Origin: Chrysomallon squamiferum
Lineage: Eukaryota; Mollusca; Gastropoda; Neomphalida; Peltospiridae
Direction of reading: 5' to 3'
DNA: 20,789 nucleotides
Assembly (NCBI GenBank): GCA_012295275.1
Contig: CM022668.1
Span: forward strand, 4,819,802-4,840,590
The stretch's first letter is position 1, and each line of letters starts with the position of its first letter. Both the position numbers and the translations under genes were made by a program. The notes under the pieces were generated by a model, which saw only the letters and a program-made list of their open reading frames with translations, was not told the origin of the DNA and ran no database searches. Positions 1-15,899 of this stretch are shown piece by piece.

Positions 1-269
1 ATAAATAAATAAATAAATAAATAAATAAAAATAATAAAATAATAATAATAAAAAGAACAAATGTTTTTGTAAAAACACATAGAACGTCTGAATTATAACT
101 GATTACAAGAGAAATTCTGTTGAAGGAATAACTTACATCAGTCTGTAAATATCATCTAGCATAATATAAAACATTGATAACAAAAAAGTGTTACTTCAAA
201 GACAAAATGTTTCAGTCGTGACAGATTGTACACAGATAGGAGACAATATTTTCAATAATTAACAATAAA

Positions 270-351
<82 letters not shown>

Positions 352-2390
352 TTGCGTTGGTGTAGGTGTGAGTGTTAATATACGATGGGTGTTAGTAATT
401 TGTTATTACTACAACTATATGGAATAACTATCTGTCATTCTGCAAGTGATATCGCAGTAACTGAAGAACACAGATACCTTTTACAACTTTTAAAGAGTGT
501 GTGTATGTATATGAATGTATGTACACATAGACATAGTTCAAACATTCGTGCTTATATACATTGATTGATACATACTTATATTTACATACAACTTATGCAT
601 CATTACATACATATACATATATATATATACAGACACATACACACACACAGGCACATTGGCACACACACACACACATACACACAGTCATGCATCCGTATAA
701 ATTCACAGACATACAGACACAGCAACATCCACACAGAAACAGAGGTTTACTATATGGTTGGATTTGGATTTGTATTTATTATTAATTTGCATGGTTAGAT
801 TTCTATATCTGAAGTACGAATTTTCCATAGGTAATATTTATTAATAAGGTATGTCAGCGTCTATTATGCCAGTAGAAAACTGTTTAACATGTTAGTTTTA
901 TTTTCTTTTTCTTTTTCTTTTTTTTCTTGTCTTCCTTTAGCTTGCGATATTTTATTTCGCATGGAATGTAAACGTTAACATTGAAATATAACTTTCGAAA
1001 CAAAGCATAAAGAATATTTAACTATACATTTTACAAAATATCTTACCCTAATGATAATAGAGTAAAAAAAATGTGTACAGTATAAACATAAAATATAACA
1101 ATAAATAACAAATTGGCGCCAATAATTACAGTAAATCAATAAATAAATAAATAAATAATATAATAAATAAATAAATTAAATAAGACAAAATTAAATTAAT
1201 ACAATTCAAGAACCACAGGTGAACAGTAATATTACATTAAATAAATAATTTTGTTTTGTTTCAGGTGTATTAGTACAAAAACTTAAAGTATTACTATCAT
1301 TTTATTAAGAATCTTTTTCAAATTATACTACCAGTACATCGTGAAGCCATTTTATGAATGCAATTTAAATGAGTTAAAGGGGGACAACTCTTTAGGAACA
1401 CTCTCGGTTAGTTGCATTTAAGAAAGATTCTGAAGAACCAGAAGATATTTTCTATTTGTTTTATTTTATTTTGTTTTGATTTATTTTATTATATTTATTT
1501 ATTTATTTTGCTCGAAATAAACCTTTCCTAATACCTGTTACACGTTTGCTTTCCACCAAAACTGTTAGAATTTACAGACACTAATAAAATAGAAACATTT
1601 TTCTTATTCAAAATAAAGGAACGATTTAAATAAATTTAACGAAAGCAAAGAAAGAAGATTACACATCTTTCGTATTTTGTCTAATTTATAAGATATATAT
1701 ATATATATTTGTAAAAAGTATATCTTTAGTGCTAGGAACAAAACTTATTTACATCTCTAGACTTTTACTGTTCTACGTGCCCTGTCATAGCTGATAACTG
1801 AGTATCAGAATAAAATAACACAAAACATTCGAATGTTATCTTTCTAACCCTTTGCAGTTGATTTCACGATCTCACAGCATACATATGGAATGAGATAATT
1901 ATTTATTGATTGACATATTCATTTATTTTATTTTATTTTATTTCATTAGACTTAATCCTATAGCTAATTAATCCGCCATGCACGCGATTTTCTCGAAATG
2001 AAGGAGCTTGTCGATATGGCCAAAACGAAATCCTTCGAAGAAGTGTCTCATCAAAAACGCCAATCAAAATGTTCATAAGACTAAATGTAATGGCGTCCCA
2101 TTTAGTCTTTGCACTCGTTAAAGTATTTTAAACTTGTGTATCTCTATCAGTCTATCTATTCACCTATCTATGTGTTTTCCAGAACAAAAGTCATATTAAC
2201 CTGTGATACATTATAATCATGAATACAGTGAAATGACATGAACATCAAATTGGAGTGAATAACAGATATTCTTTTTCAGGAGGCTACGGTTTGAACTCTC
2301 ACAGAGACACAGAGACAGGCAGACACACAAAAACTTTCAAATTTAATATAAATAAGAAAAACAAAACAAATATATGGTACATGACAACAC
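1..2390. other. AT-rich non-coding flank
   Basis: I see no supportable gene here. The stretch holds an AAAT/AAT tract (1-52), a (GA)n run (273-349), a CA/TA-rich tract (about 560-720) whose open frames are Thr/His/Tyr repeats, several ATTT/TTTA runs (1140-1180, 1460-1510, 1910-1950) and a less repetitive patch at 1975-2110. That patch contains a short frame beginning MKELVDMAKTK and an 11-bp stem-loop. The right end is the downstream flank of the minus-strand fibrinogen gene, so part of it may be 3' UTR. Confidence 0.6.
273..349. repeat. (GA)n microsatellite
   Basis: Uninterrupted GA dinucleotide run of about 77 bases. Confidence 0.95.
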
Positions 2391-2396
2391 TTTATT
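2391..2396 (-). promoter_or_regulatory. AATAAA polyadenylation signal overlapping the FReD stop codon
   Basis: On the minus strand the last codon and stop read GAA TAA followed by A, so the hexamer AATAAA is formed across the terminator. Other AATAAA copies lie further downstream in the TTTATT-rich region near 1910-1945, so use of this one is unproven. Confidence 0.4.
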
Positions 2397-2672
2397 CAAA
2401 TTGAAAGTAGTGAACCTGAGTTGGTATCGGCTGTATCTTCATAACCGTTTTCTTCAACGAATAGTGAAGTCCCTTGAACGTTTTCCAATTTACCCCATCA
2501 CCTTCAGAGGTGTGGGTACCATTGAGATAGAGGCCATTCAGATTAGCTTTGTGACAGTCATAATACCACCAGCCCCCTTTGCATTCTTGAGCACAGCTAT
2601 CGTTCGCCAACTTGTCTCTGTCCAAGTTTTTAGCACTGAACTGGAAATCCCGGTGAACTGAGAAACTGTCGC
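2392..2672 (-). CDS. Fibrinogen-related protein, terminal exon (C-terminal half of the FReD)
   Basis: This exon codes the C-terminal part of a fibrinogen-like globular domain, a secreted recognition module found in ficolins, tenascins and molluscan FREPs. The translation starts [13 protein letters not shown], continues with KNLDRD and then [16 protein letters not shown] and NLNGLYL, and ends with KTVMKIQPI followed by a short tail and TAA. The two family cysteines (SC and DC, 13 residues apart) are present, with one extra Cys four residues after the first. The calcium loop keeps DRD but lacks the usual following ND and is about one residue short. The acceptor is a TAG at 2674-2673 (minus), and the first two bases GC complete a Gly codon split with the upstream exon (phase 1). 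Gene class is certain; the exact paralogue is not. Coordinates include the stop. Confidence 0.93.
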
Positions 2673-2831
2673 CTACAACATAATTCAAACGAAAAATAGA
2701 ATATAATTAAATCTACTTCAGAAAAGTAAATGTAGTGATTGAGACATGCATAACAGTTAACATATAATTATATGTACTTCAGAAAAGTAAATGTAGCGAA
2801 TGAAACATACATAACACCTTTAAAAACAACT

Positions 2832-2936
<105 letters not shown>

Positions 2937-2957
2937 TAGTATTTCCCAACTACCAAC

Positions 2958-3073
2958 CGGCATCACCACTGTAATCTAAAAGAAAGAGAAGTTTGTAGTA
3001 CTGATTCACAGATCCTGTAAAAAAATACTCATACTGGGCGTAGCGTTTCTCTCCTTCAAACATTTCCGATCTG
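2958..3073 (-). CDS. Fibrinogen-related protein, penultimate exon (middle of the FReD)
   Basis: On the minus strand this reads RSEMFEGEKRYAQYEYF, then a VNQYYKL segment, then DYSGDAG. That is the conserved FReD stretch around F-x-G-x-x-x-YA-x-Y and YSGxAG. It joins in frame to the terminal exon as ..[14 protein letters not shown].., with a Gly codon split by a phase-1 intron of 285 bp. The donor is GTTGGT, a weak site, but the protein junction leaves little doubt. The acceptor is a TAGCAG tandem (NAGNAG). The first AG gives a 116-nt exon starting at 3073; the second removes three bases and one residue. An in-frame stop follows the donor, so splicing is required. The intron is mostly a (CT)n run. 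Confidence 0.9.
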
Positions 3074-3089
3074 CTAAAACGTGGACAGA

Positions 3090-3289
3090 NNNNNNNNNNN
3101 NNNNNNNNNNNNNNNNNNNNNNNNNNNNNNNNNNNNNNNNNNNNNNNNNNNNNNNNNNNNNNNNNNNNNNNNNNNNNNNNNNNNNNNNNNNNNNNNNNNN
3201 NNNNNNNNNNNNNNNNNNNNNNNNNNNNNNNNNNNNNNNNNNNNNNNNNNNNNNNNNNNNNNNNNNNNNNNNNNNNNNNNNNNNNNNNN
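3090..3289. other. Assembly gap of 200 N
   Basis: Exactly 200 N lie 17 bp upstream (gene sense) of the FReD exon. The round number suggests an estimated or default gap size. It may hide sequence for the N-terminal half of the FReD. Confidence 0.99.
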
Positions 3290-3424
3290 ATTGACGTCAG
3301 ATACCACTGACAGCAAAAAAAAAAAAAAAAAAGAAAAAGAAAAGAGAAGATAATAATAAATAAATAAATAAATAAAATAAAATAAAATAGAGACCATGAT
3401 GATGAACATGACTATTCTACATAC

Positions 3425-3491
3425 CGTAATGTGACACGTTTCTCTGCTAAAACCCATAGCAGACAGCTCTGAGTGAAGTTGTAAAACGATA
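3425..3491 (-). CDS. Candidate upstream exon of the FReD gene
   Basis: A 67-nt segment is bounded by an acceptor (TTTCCAG, minus) and a good donor (ACG|GTATGT). One frame is phase 1 in and phase 2 out, and so fits the FReD exon at 3073. Its end reads WVLAEKRVTLR, which with the second AG of the NAGNAG acceptor would give TLRSEMFEGEKRY, close to the usual LRIEM/LRVDL context of FReDs. The remainder (SFYNFTQSC) is not recognisable, and the N-terminal FReD half is missing. The intervening intron contains the 200-N gap, so another exon may be lost there. Another open frame also exists, so treat this as tentative. Confidence 0.3.
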
Positions 3492-3499
3492 CTGGAAAC

Positions 3500-4270
3500 C
3501 ACATATAATTATTTTATACTTATTTATTTATTTATTTATTTACTTATTTCCATTTTCAATGCATTAGGGTCGTATTTACACAAAAGCAAACTGACTAATG
3601 TGTTATGAATGATTACTTTGATACATTCATTATAATGCTTGATGCAGTTTTATAACAGAAAAAAAAAAAATAAATAATAATACTAATAATAATAAAGTTC
3701 CGTCAACCGGCTGTATAAGAAAATTGGTTTAAAAATTAAATTTTCACTTTTTCAAAGAAAAAAATTCAATCCTAAAGAATATGTACTATTATGCATGCAA
3801 ACAATGAGTTTCCTATTTTTATTTTTTAAAATCATTAGTCCACACATCTACAGTACATATAAAACTTTTTTTATTCATAAATTTTATTTTTCCAGATCCA
3901 TTAAGAGTTTTTTAACTTTCAAAGATGTTTGCAAACGACATCCACAAAATAAAATTGAGGATTATCGATATAGCTTTTTTGATACATTTGTAATCGTGAA
4001 AATTATTATGGACTTCCAGGCCAGAATTTGACAGCCCACCAATGGATAACGGTTGCATTGCAGTACCAGGTTTCCAATATGGATCAAAAGAAAAATAATT
4101 AGCTCTTTATTTTGAATGATTCTAGTGATTGTTGAGTTTGACATATTGACAAGTAATTGCTATCATGTAATAAAACATTCCCTTATTTTATTATTATTTT
4201 TTATTATTATTATTTATTTATTAATTTTTTTTCTTTTTTTCTTTTTACTGTTTTTTTTTTTCTTTTTTTT
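3500..4270. other. Intergenic AT-rich stretch, no clear gene
   Basis: ATTT, AAT and poly-A runs with no convincing coding sequence. A possible small exon at 4020-4100 (plus; acceptor TTCCAG; phase 1 frame QNLTAHQWITVALQYQVS then stop) is open, but no domain or neighbouring junction supports it. If real, it would lie at the 5' side of the plus-strand membrane-protein gene. Confidence 0.45.
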
Positions 4271-4275
4271 TTCAG

Positions 4276-4398
4276 GAAGTAAAAATTATAACTTTGACAA
4301 AGAATATGAAGCAAAAAGAGAACAGGGAAAAATTTCACTTCTGACTTGCCACCATCAGTTATTTCAGTTTGATAAAAATCTCAGATATGAACTTGACT
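4276..4398 (+). CDS. Candidate upstream exon of the plus-strand membrane-protein gene
   Basis: A very strong polypyrimidine tract and TTCAG acceptor precede a phase-1 open frame (SKNYNFDKEYEAKREQGK, then SLLTCHHQLFQFDKN and LRYELD). If spliced at T|GTGACA (end 4398), or at T|GTTTAG (end 4410), its length is a multiple of three and it exits in phase 1, the rule for the clear EGF exons downstream. The LRYELDCD end loosely resembles the segment leading into a DSL domain, but I do not claim homology. No signal peptide exon was identified upstream. Confidence 0.33.
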
Positions 4399-4649
4399 GT
4401 GACATCATCTGTTTAGATACCTAGATATTCTAAATACACAGAAATGATAGAACTGTCCAGAATGGATGAAGAATTAAAAATAAGCATTTTCAAACATAAT
4501 GTCAGAAAGACTCATTGTTTGAGTTATTTGTTGATTGCAGATGTACCAGTAAGAGGTATAAAAGGGAAGGCAGCCAATGGAACTATGTATGATGTATGAT
4601 GCTGTGGACAACTGCCATAATCAAGTCCTGTTGATGTACATTTCTGTGG

Positions 4650-6116
4650 TGGTTTTAAAATTTATAAATCAAGCAAAAGGCGTCTGAACCTTAATTCTGC
4701 ATTTTACCTGGGTAAATTTCTTTTCTTTCCTTCATTCAACTTATTTTTACTATTTAATCTATTACATCTTTTTTTTTTTTTTTTGATCTTGGTTTTGTGA
4801 ATCTATTTAGGGTCTATTCCTGGTTTCTTAATCCCACTCTGTTTTTAGAATGTTATAGACATATGATTTTTGTTTACTTTACTCTACTCTACTCTGGTTT
4901 TGAGTTTACTCTTTGTTTTTGTTTTTCAAATTTATACAGTTTTTGTTCCTGTTGTTATCTAGATAGGTCTTTGTCCCTAGTTAGTTTTAATTTGCTAACT
5001 CACTTATCACAATTAGAAGTGTCTATTATTTTGAAGTTCATTTAAAAATATTTCAATTTGATTTGAGTCCATTTTTATCAAATTTTAATTGACAATGAAA
5101 TACAAAACAAAAATACAGTTTTAAAAATCTTGACAGTACTGTATGGAGAACAAATTAATTATTGTCTTTAGACCAGATATAATTAATTATCCTATGATAT
5201 GAAGAAACAAAATGAAAAGACAAAATGTCAGTTTAAATATTTTGTAACAATTCTTTGTTATTAAATCTCCAAAAAAAAAAAATTAGACATGTTATAATTA
5301 GTTACCCAAAACAACAGGAACCTAGTAAAACTAGCATTTTATTAAACCTTCTCTCTCAAACAATGATTACCATCTCTGGTGGATTCCATGATTCTTACAA
5401 ACATTCATATTTTTTAGGATTAATTTGTTTCTGTTAATGAATCTCTGGCCTATAAGTGTGGATTTTGGTAGCTAATCCCTAGATATGGTGTTTTAGGTTC
5501 CTAGTTGTCTCATGCCTGAAAACAGTGTCTTCATGCTCTGGCTAGGTCTAGGACTCTAAAGCCGCAAACAGAAAGATTCAAAGTTTGCATTTTGTGAAGA
5601 TGGTTTATTAATATGTGAATAAATAAATAAATGATGGAATGATAATCAGCAAATTTTGAAGGATGAAGATAATTGTATATTTATTCTGTTCTTGGCAGAG
5701 GAGCAAAGGTTGCATCAGTATTTTGGTATTGTTTTATTCTGGGATTCTTTATTACCATTGTTCTTGTTTTCATAGTTATAATCATTATAATGCTGTTATT
5801 AAAAGGTGGCATCTGCTTATTTTATTTTTGTGTCATCATCTCATCTTTATGACATTCGTTGTTGTTGTTGTTATTATATGCATCTTATTTAATGTAAAAC
5901 TTTCTGTACTTGTTACTATTTATTATTATTCTTATTCTTATTTTTTAGCTTTAACTTTTTGCCATATTATTATTGTTATTATTATTAATGTTTTTTAATT
6001 TTTTATATATATGTTTGTAGTTATTTTTTATTCTAATTAGCATTATTATTTTTGCTTTTTGTTTTGTTGTATTTACATATGTGGTATTCTTGGTTTATTT
6101 AAAACATTTTCCAAAA

Positions 6117-6147
<31 letters not shown>

Positions 6148-6330
6148 TTTTTTTATAATTACTATTACTAATTTTATTACTAACTGCCATTACTATTATT
6201 ATTATTATTATTACTATTACTATTACTATTATTATTATTATTCTATTATTATTATTATTATTAGTAGTAGTAGTAGTAGTGGTAGTAGTATTTATTTTGT
6301 GTGTGTTTTCTTTGGCTATCAATGAATCGT
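4650..6330. repeat. AT-rich intronic or intergenic stretch with (ATT)n runs
   Basis: No supportable exon. The stretch holds poly-T runs and then, at 5870-6290, a long (ATT)n/(TAT)n trinucleotide region ending in (TAG)n. Its open frames are poly-Tyr, poly-Ile or poly-Ser translations of the repeat. The 3' end forms the T-rich lead-in to the EGF-like exon at 6339. Confidence 0.7.
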
Positions 6331-6338
6331 GTTTTGAG

Positions 6339-12960
<6,622 letters not shown>

Positions 12961-13690
12961 TATTCTCACTTTATAACCTACACATGCATATATGCATGCA
13001 CACACACACACACACACACACATACACACACACATACATCACACACAGTTTGACAGTGGAGAAGCTGAGAATAAAAAAGTAATGGACAGTATAATGTTTG
13101 TCTTGAAATTAAGGATTCAGGAAAACTAAGATCAACAGTATGGCAGATTGACAGAGGTCTAGATGTTTTTATGAGAAACACTGATCCAGCCTAAACTGTT
13201 GAACAGATTCAATATGATCATGTAGTTTGTATAAAGTATCATAAAAAGTGCATGAGCCAGACCCTGAAACTTGAGGTTGTCTACCAGATTATTATAATGT
13301 GGACTTTTAGTTGGTAAAACTTGTGAAATATTAGATTATTAATGACGTTTTATTATATGAAATACAGATAGTAACTATACCTGAACTATGTTAAAAGCCA
13401 GTAACATATCTGAATGTTGAATGATATTGTTCTAGCTATGTTGAAACCCTAGTGATGTACTTCAACTTATATTGAAACCTAGTGATGTACCTCAACTTAT
13501 ATTGAAACCTAGTGATGTACCTCAACTTATATTGAAACCCTAGTGATGTACTTCAACTTATATTGAAACCCTAGTGATGTACTTCAACTTATATTGAAAC
13601 CCTAGTGATGTACTTCAACTTATATTGAAATCTTAGTGATATTAACCTTGACTTATATTGAAGCCCTGGTGATATATTCCTCTTTATATG
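12961..13690 (+). other. 3' UTR and downstream flank
   Basis: Contains a CA tract (13008-13045), an AATAAA at 13070-13075 about 110 nt after the stop (plausible polyadenylation signal), then unique AT-rich sequence and a minisatellite. Confidence 0.5.
13446..13640. repeat. 30-31 bp minisatellite
   Basis: About six copies of AGTGATGTACYTCAACTTAT + ATTGAAACCCT, the last degenerate; first two periods are 30 bp, later ones 31 bp through an extra C. Confidence 0.92.
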
Positions 13691-14036
13691 AAACATTATT
13701 ATTATCAGTGGTTAATGTAGGCATTGTGTTTATTTGTTAGTGTATAACTGAAAGTACAAGATCCTTCGAACTAATATTATAAGCCAATGTTTTAATGTTT
13801 CAATGTATTTACATGTATAAAAAGTACAATTATTGATATGTATGTTGATTAAGATACTTCTTTCACTTGAATCAATGTACATTTATTCATGTTGCTGGAT
13901 TTGAGTATGAGTTGAAACATCTGTTGCAAGCTTAAAGCCTGTAAGAGTCTGTAAGATTTCAGTTTAGTTATCACACAACTTTATTATCTGTTAGTGCATG
14001 AACAGTTGGGCCTATACAGAGTTCTGTAGTTGAGGG
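13691..14036. other. AT-rich stretch, nothing recognised
   Basis: No exon, repeat array or RNA gene is apparent between the minisatellite and the hAT-like element. Confidence 0.6.
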
Positions 14037-14356
14037 CAGGGGTCATCAACCATTTTGAACACGAGAGCTACTTCATAGTATCAGTTTGTTACACTCTTCT
14101 GAAATAACAAATTTGTTCAGTTTATCTTTAGTTATATATTATTATTATCTAGGTGAAGACACTGATGACGTTAATGATTTCTCACAATAATTATCACCAG
14201 TGTATTTAACAAGGTTGGATACAGATAATGTCAGTATTCAACCTTTAGTTCTGTTGATCTCAGTAATTGTTTAAATTGTAGGAACAGGCCTGCGGGCGAC
14301 TCATGTGGTTCTTGTGGACCACCTGGTGCCCGTGGTCACTGTTTTGCAGATCCCTG
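14037..14356. mobile_element. Non-autonomous hAT-like element (MITE)
   Basis: The left end is CAGGGGTCATCAACC and the right end, read inverted, is CAGGGATCTGCAAA (10 of the first 13 bases match). This resembles the CAGGGGT..CAACC termini of hAT elements. It is flanked by an 8-bp near-duplicate, GTTGAGGG (14029-14036) and GTTTAGGG (14357-14364), 7/8 identical; 8 bp is the hAT target-site size. The 320-bp interior has no transposase and is partly GC-richer than its surroundings. Confidence 0.62.
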
Positions 14357-14364
14357 GTTTAGGG

Positions 14365-15380
14365 CATCAACGTGTTTATAATTCACTGTACTTGTTTTCT
14401 CAGTTCCCACGTCTAGTTTGAAAGTATTTTTCTAAAATATGTTGGGTACTCTTCTTAGTAAATATGAGATTGTGTGTCAGGTGTTAGCATATAATGTTAA
14501 AATAATAATTTTTCGAAAAGAAAAACACACTAATTGTCACAAATTGAGTATTAAAACTTGTTAAATAAAAATGTATGTTACATAATGATAACGATAATAC
14601 CTAGGATGATGATAACTAATACGACCAGGGCTATCCGAATGTGAACGTGACGATTCAACAGAGAGTTTTACGTCACAGAAGAAAGGTAATAGTTTTACAG
14701 AGCCTCGGTCTCGCTAATTCTACAACGAGTGACAGCTGTTAAAATGGAGGAATATAAAAATAGGAAAATGCGTTTAATGGATGTTCGTTTGACAGGACGG
14801 CGGACAGTGCCTCGTTTTCGTTTTGTGACACAGGAACTGTGTTCTCTGGATTTTTGGGTTTTTGAAAACGTTTGTATCGTATACAACAGCAAAGAACATT
14901 TACCATTCAGCTTACATCAGTGTAAAAATAAAATTATGAAAATTTTGGAATCCTCAAAAAAAAAAAAACACCAAAAAACCCCAAAGACTTTTCTAGAAAT
15001 AGCCATTTCAGTAATATTGATCTTTTGGACATTTCGGAAACCAGGTGTATGATCAAACAAAATGGAAAAATCAGAGTTTGTAGCCCAAATTACCTAAATA
15101 GGAAGTGGGGATTCAGCTGTTGGGTGATCTGTCTTTGAATGACCCAGCATGTACTATTCAAGTCAACCCACTTTACTTTTCTGTAAAAAAAACCTATTAA
15201 TAACTTTACAACGGAAAATATATAAAATAATAATAATAATAATAATAATATCTGTTAATGTTGTTTTTATTTTTGTTACTACTACATCTGCTACTATTAA
15301 CTCTAGTACAACTACTATAGTAAATAAATAAATAAATAAATAACTTAATTTATTAATTTTGAATGAAAAAAATATAAAGA
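14365..15380. other. Non-coding or undetermined stretch with a CpG-richer patch
   Basis: 14620-14890 has noticeably more CpG than its surroundings and an open frame from an ATG at 14744 (MEEYKNRKMRLMDVRLTGRR..) that runs into AT-rich sequence. The reverse strand is also open, and neither resembles a known domain. The rest is poly-A, (AAT)n (15224-15250) and (AAAT)n (15319-15343). I do not call a gene here. Confidence 0.5.
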
Positions 15381-15399
15381 GTAATAATGGTTTCATACT

Positions 15400-15459
15400 T
15401 TTATTTCTTATTAATTTGACGACGTTTCTTTTTCACGATTTTTCTCCAGATCTATATGT
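15400..15459 (-). CDS. Candidate terminal exon and poly(A) signal of the clip-array gene
   Basis: On the minus strand a strong acceptor (CTTCTCTTATTATAG) is followed by ACATATAG. Joined in phase 1 to the donor of the last clip-like exon (15783), this reads Asp-Ile-stop, so the protein would end a few residues after the final CC pair. AATAAA lies about 50 nt further (15405-15400). This gives the array gene a plausible 3' end without the FReD exons. Only the site logic supports it, not homology. Confidence 0.38.
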
Positions 15460-15782
15460 CTATAATAAGAGAAGAAAAGGAAAAGAAATGTGATTAGAAA
15501 ACGTAACAAGATGTTTGTTTTCTACTGACAACCCCATTTGTACTGTGCCACTTAAGTCTAATAAACTTGAAAGACGATACATAATTTACAGTATACTTTT
15601 GGAAATAAAATAACATAAGTATTTTATGAAACTGAAATATTATAACAGACAAAATCAAAACTCCTCTCCTTGAAATAAATAAATAAATAATTAAAAAATT
15701 CGTAAATGGGAATAGCTGAAGATACGTTAGACGGACGTCAAAGAAAACGCAATTATTATCTAATGAATTAACAAGACGTTAC

Positions 15783-15899
15783 CATAGCAGCACAGTTTAG
15801 TTGCATCTGCGCAGACGTAGCCTAGAGCTACAATGCCCAAGTTGTCATTACAAGATGATGCTGACATGCATTCTGCATACTCCACATAATCGGCACAGT
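15783..15899 (-). CDS. Clip-like domain exon 4 (last in the array)
   Basis: Acceptor CCTTTTAG; reads CADYVEYAECMSASSC then NDNLGIVALGYVC and ADATKLCCY; donor G|GTAACG. It is the most diverged unit: the first spacing is 8 rather than 9 residues and SSQC is missing, but all six cysteines are kept. Confidence 0.75.

Noticed and set aside
561-798. Tyr/His/Thr-rich small proteins
   Set aside because: Overlapping frames through a CA/TA tract, typical of repeat translation.
2284-2300. GGTTTGAACTC resembles a tRNA/SINE B box
   Set aside because: No A box at the right distance and no tRNA fold or tail.
3795-4031. Frame starting with a hydrophobic MSFLFLFFKII, considered as a signal peptide exon
   Set aside because: AT-rich sequence gives Phe/Ile/Leu by composition; no convincing donor or link to the 4276 frame.
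4542-4650. Possible exon after TTGATTGCAG
   Set aside because: All frames stop within about 20 codons without a clear donor; a decayed exon is possible but unsupported.
13446-13640. Regular 30-31 bp repeats considered as a CRISPR array
   Set aside because: Units are contiguous with no unique spacers, and the genome is eukaryotic; it is a minisatellite.
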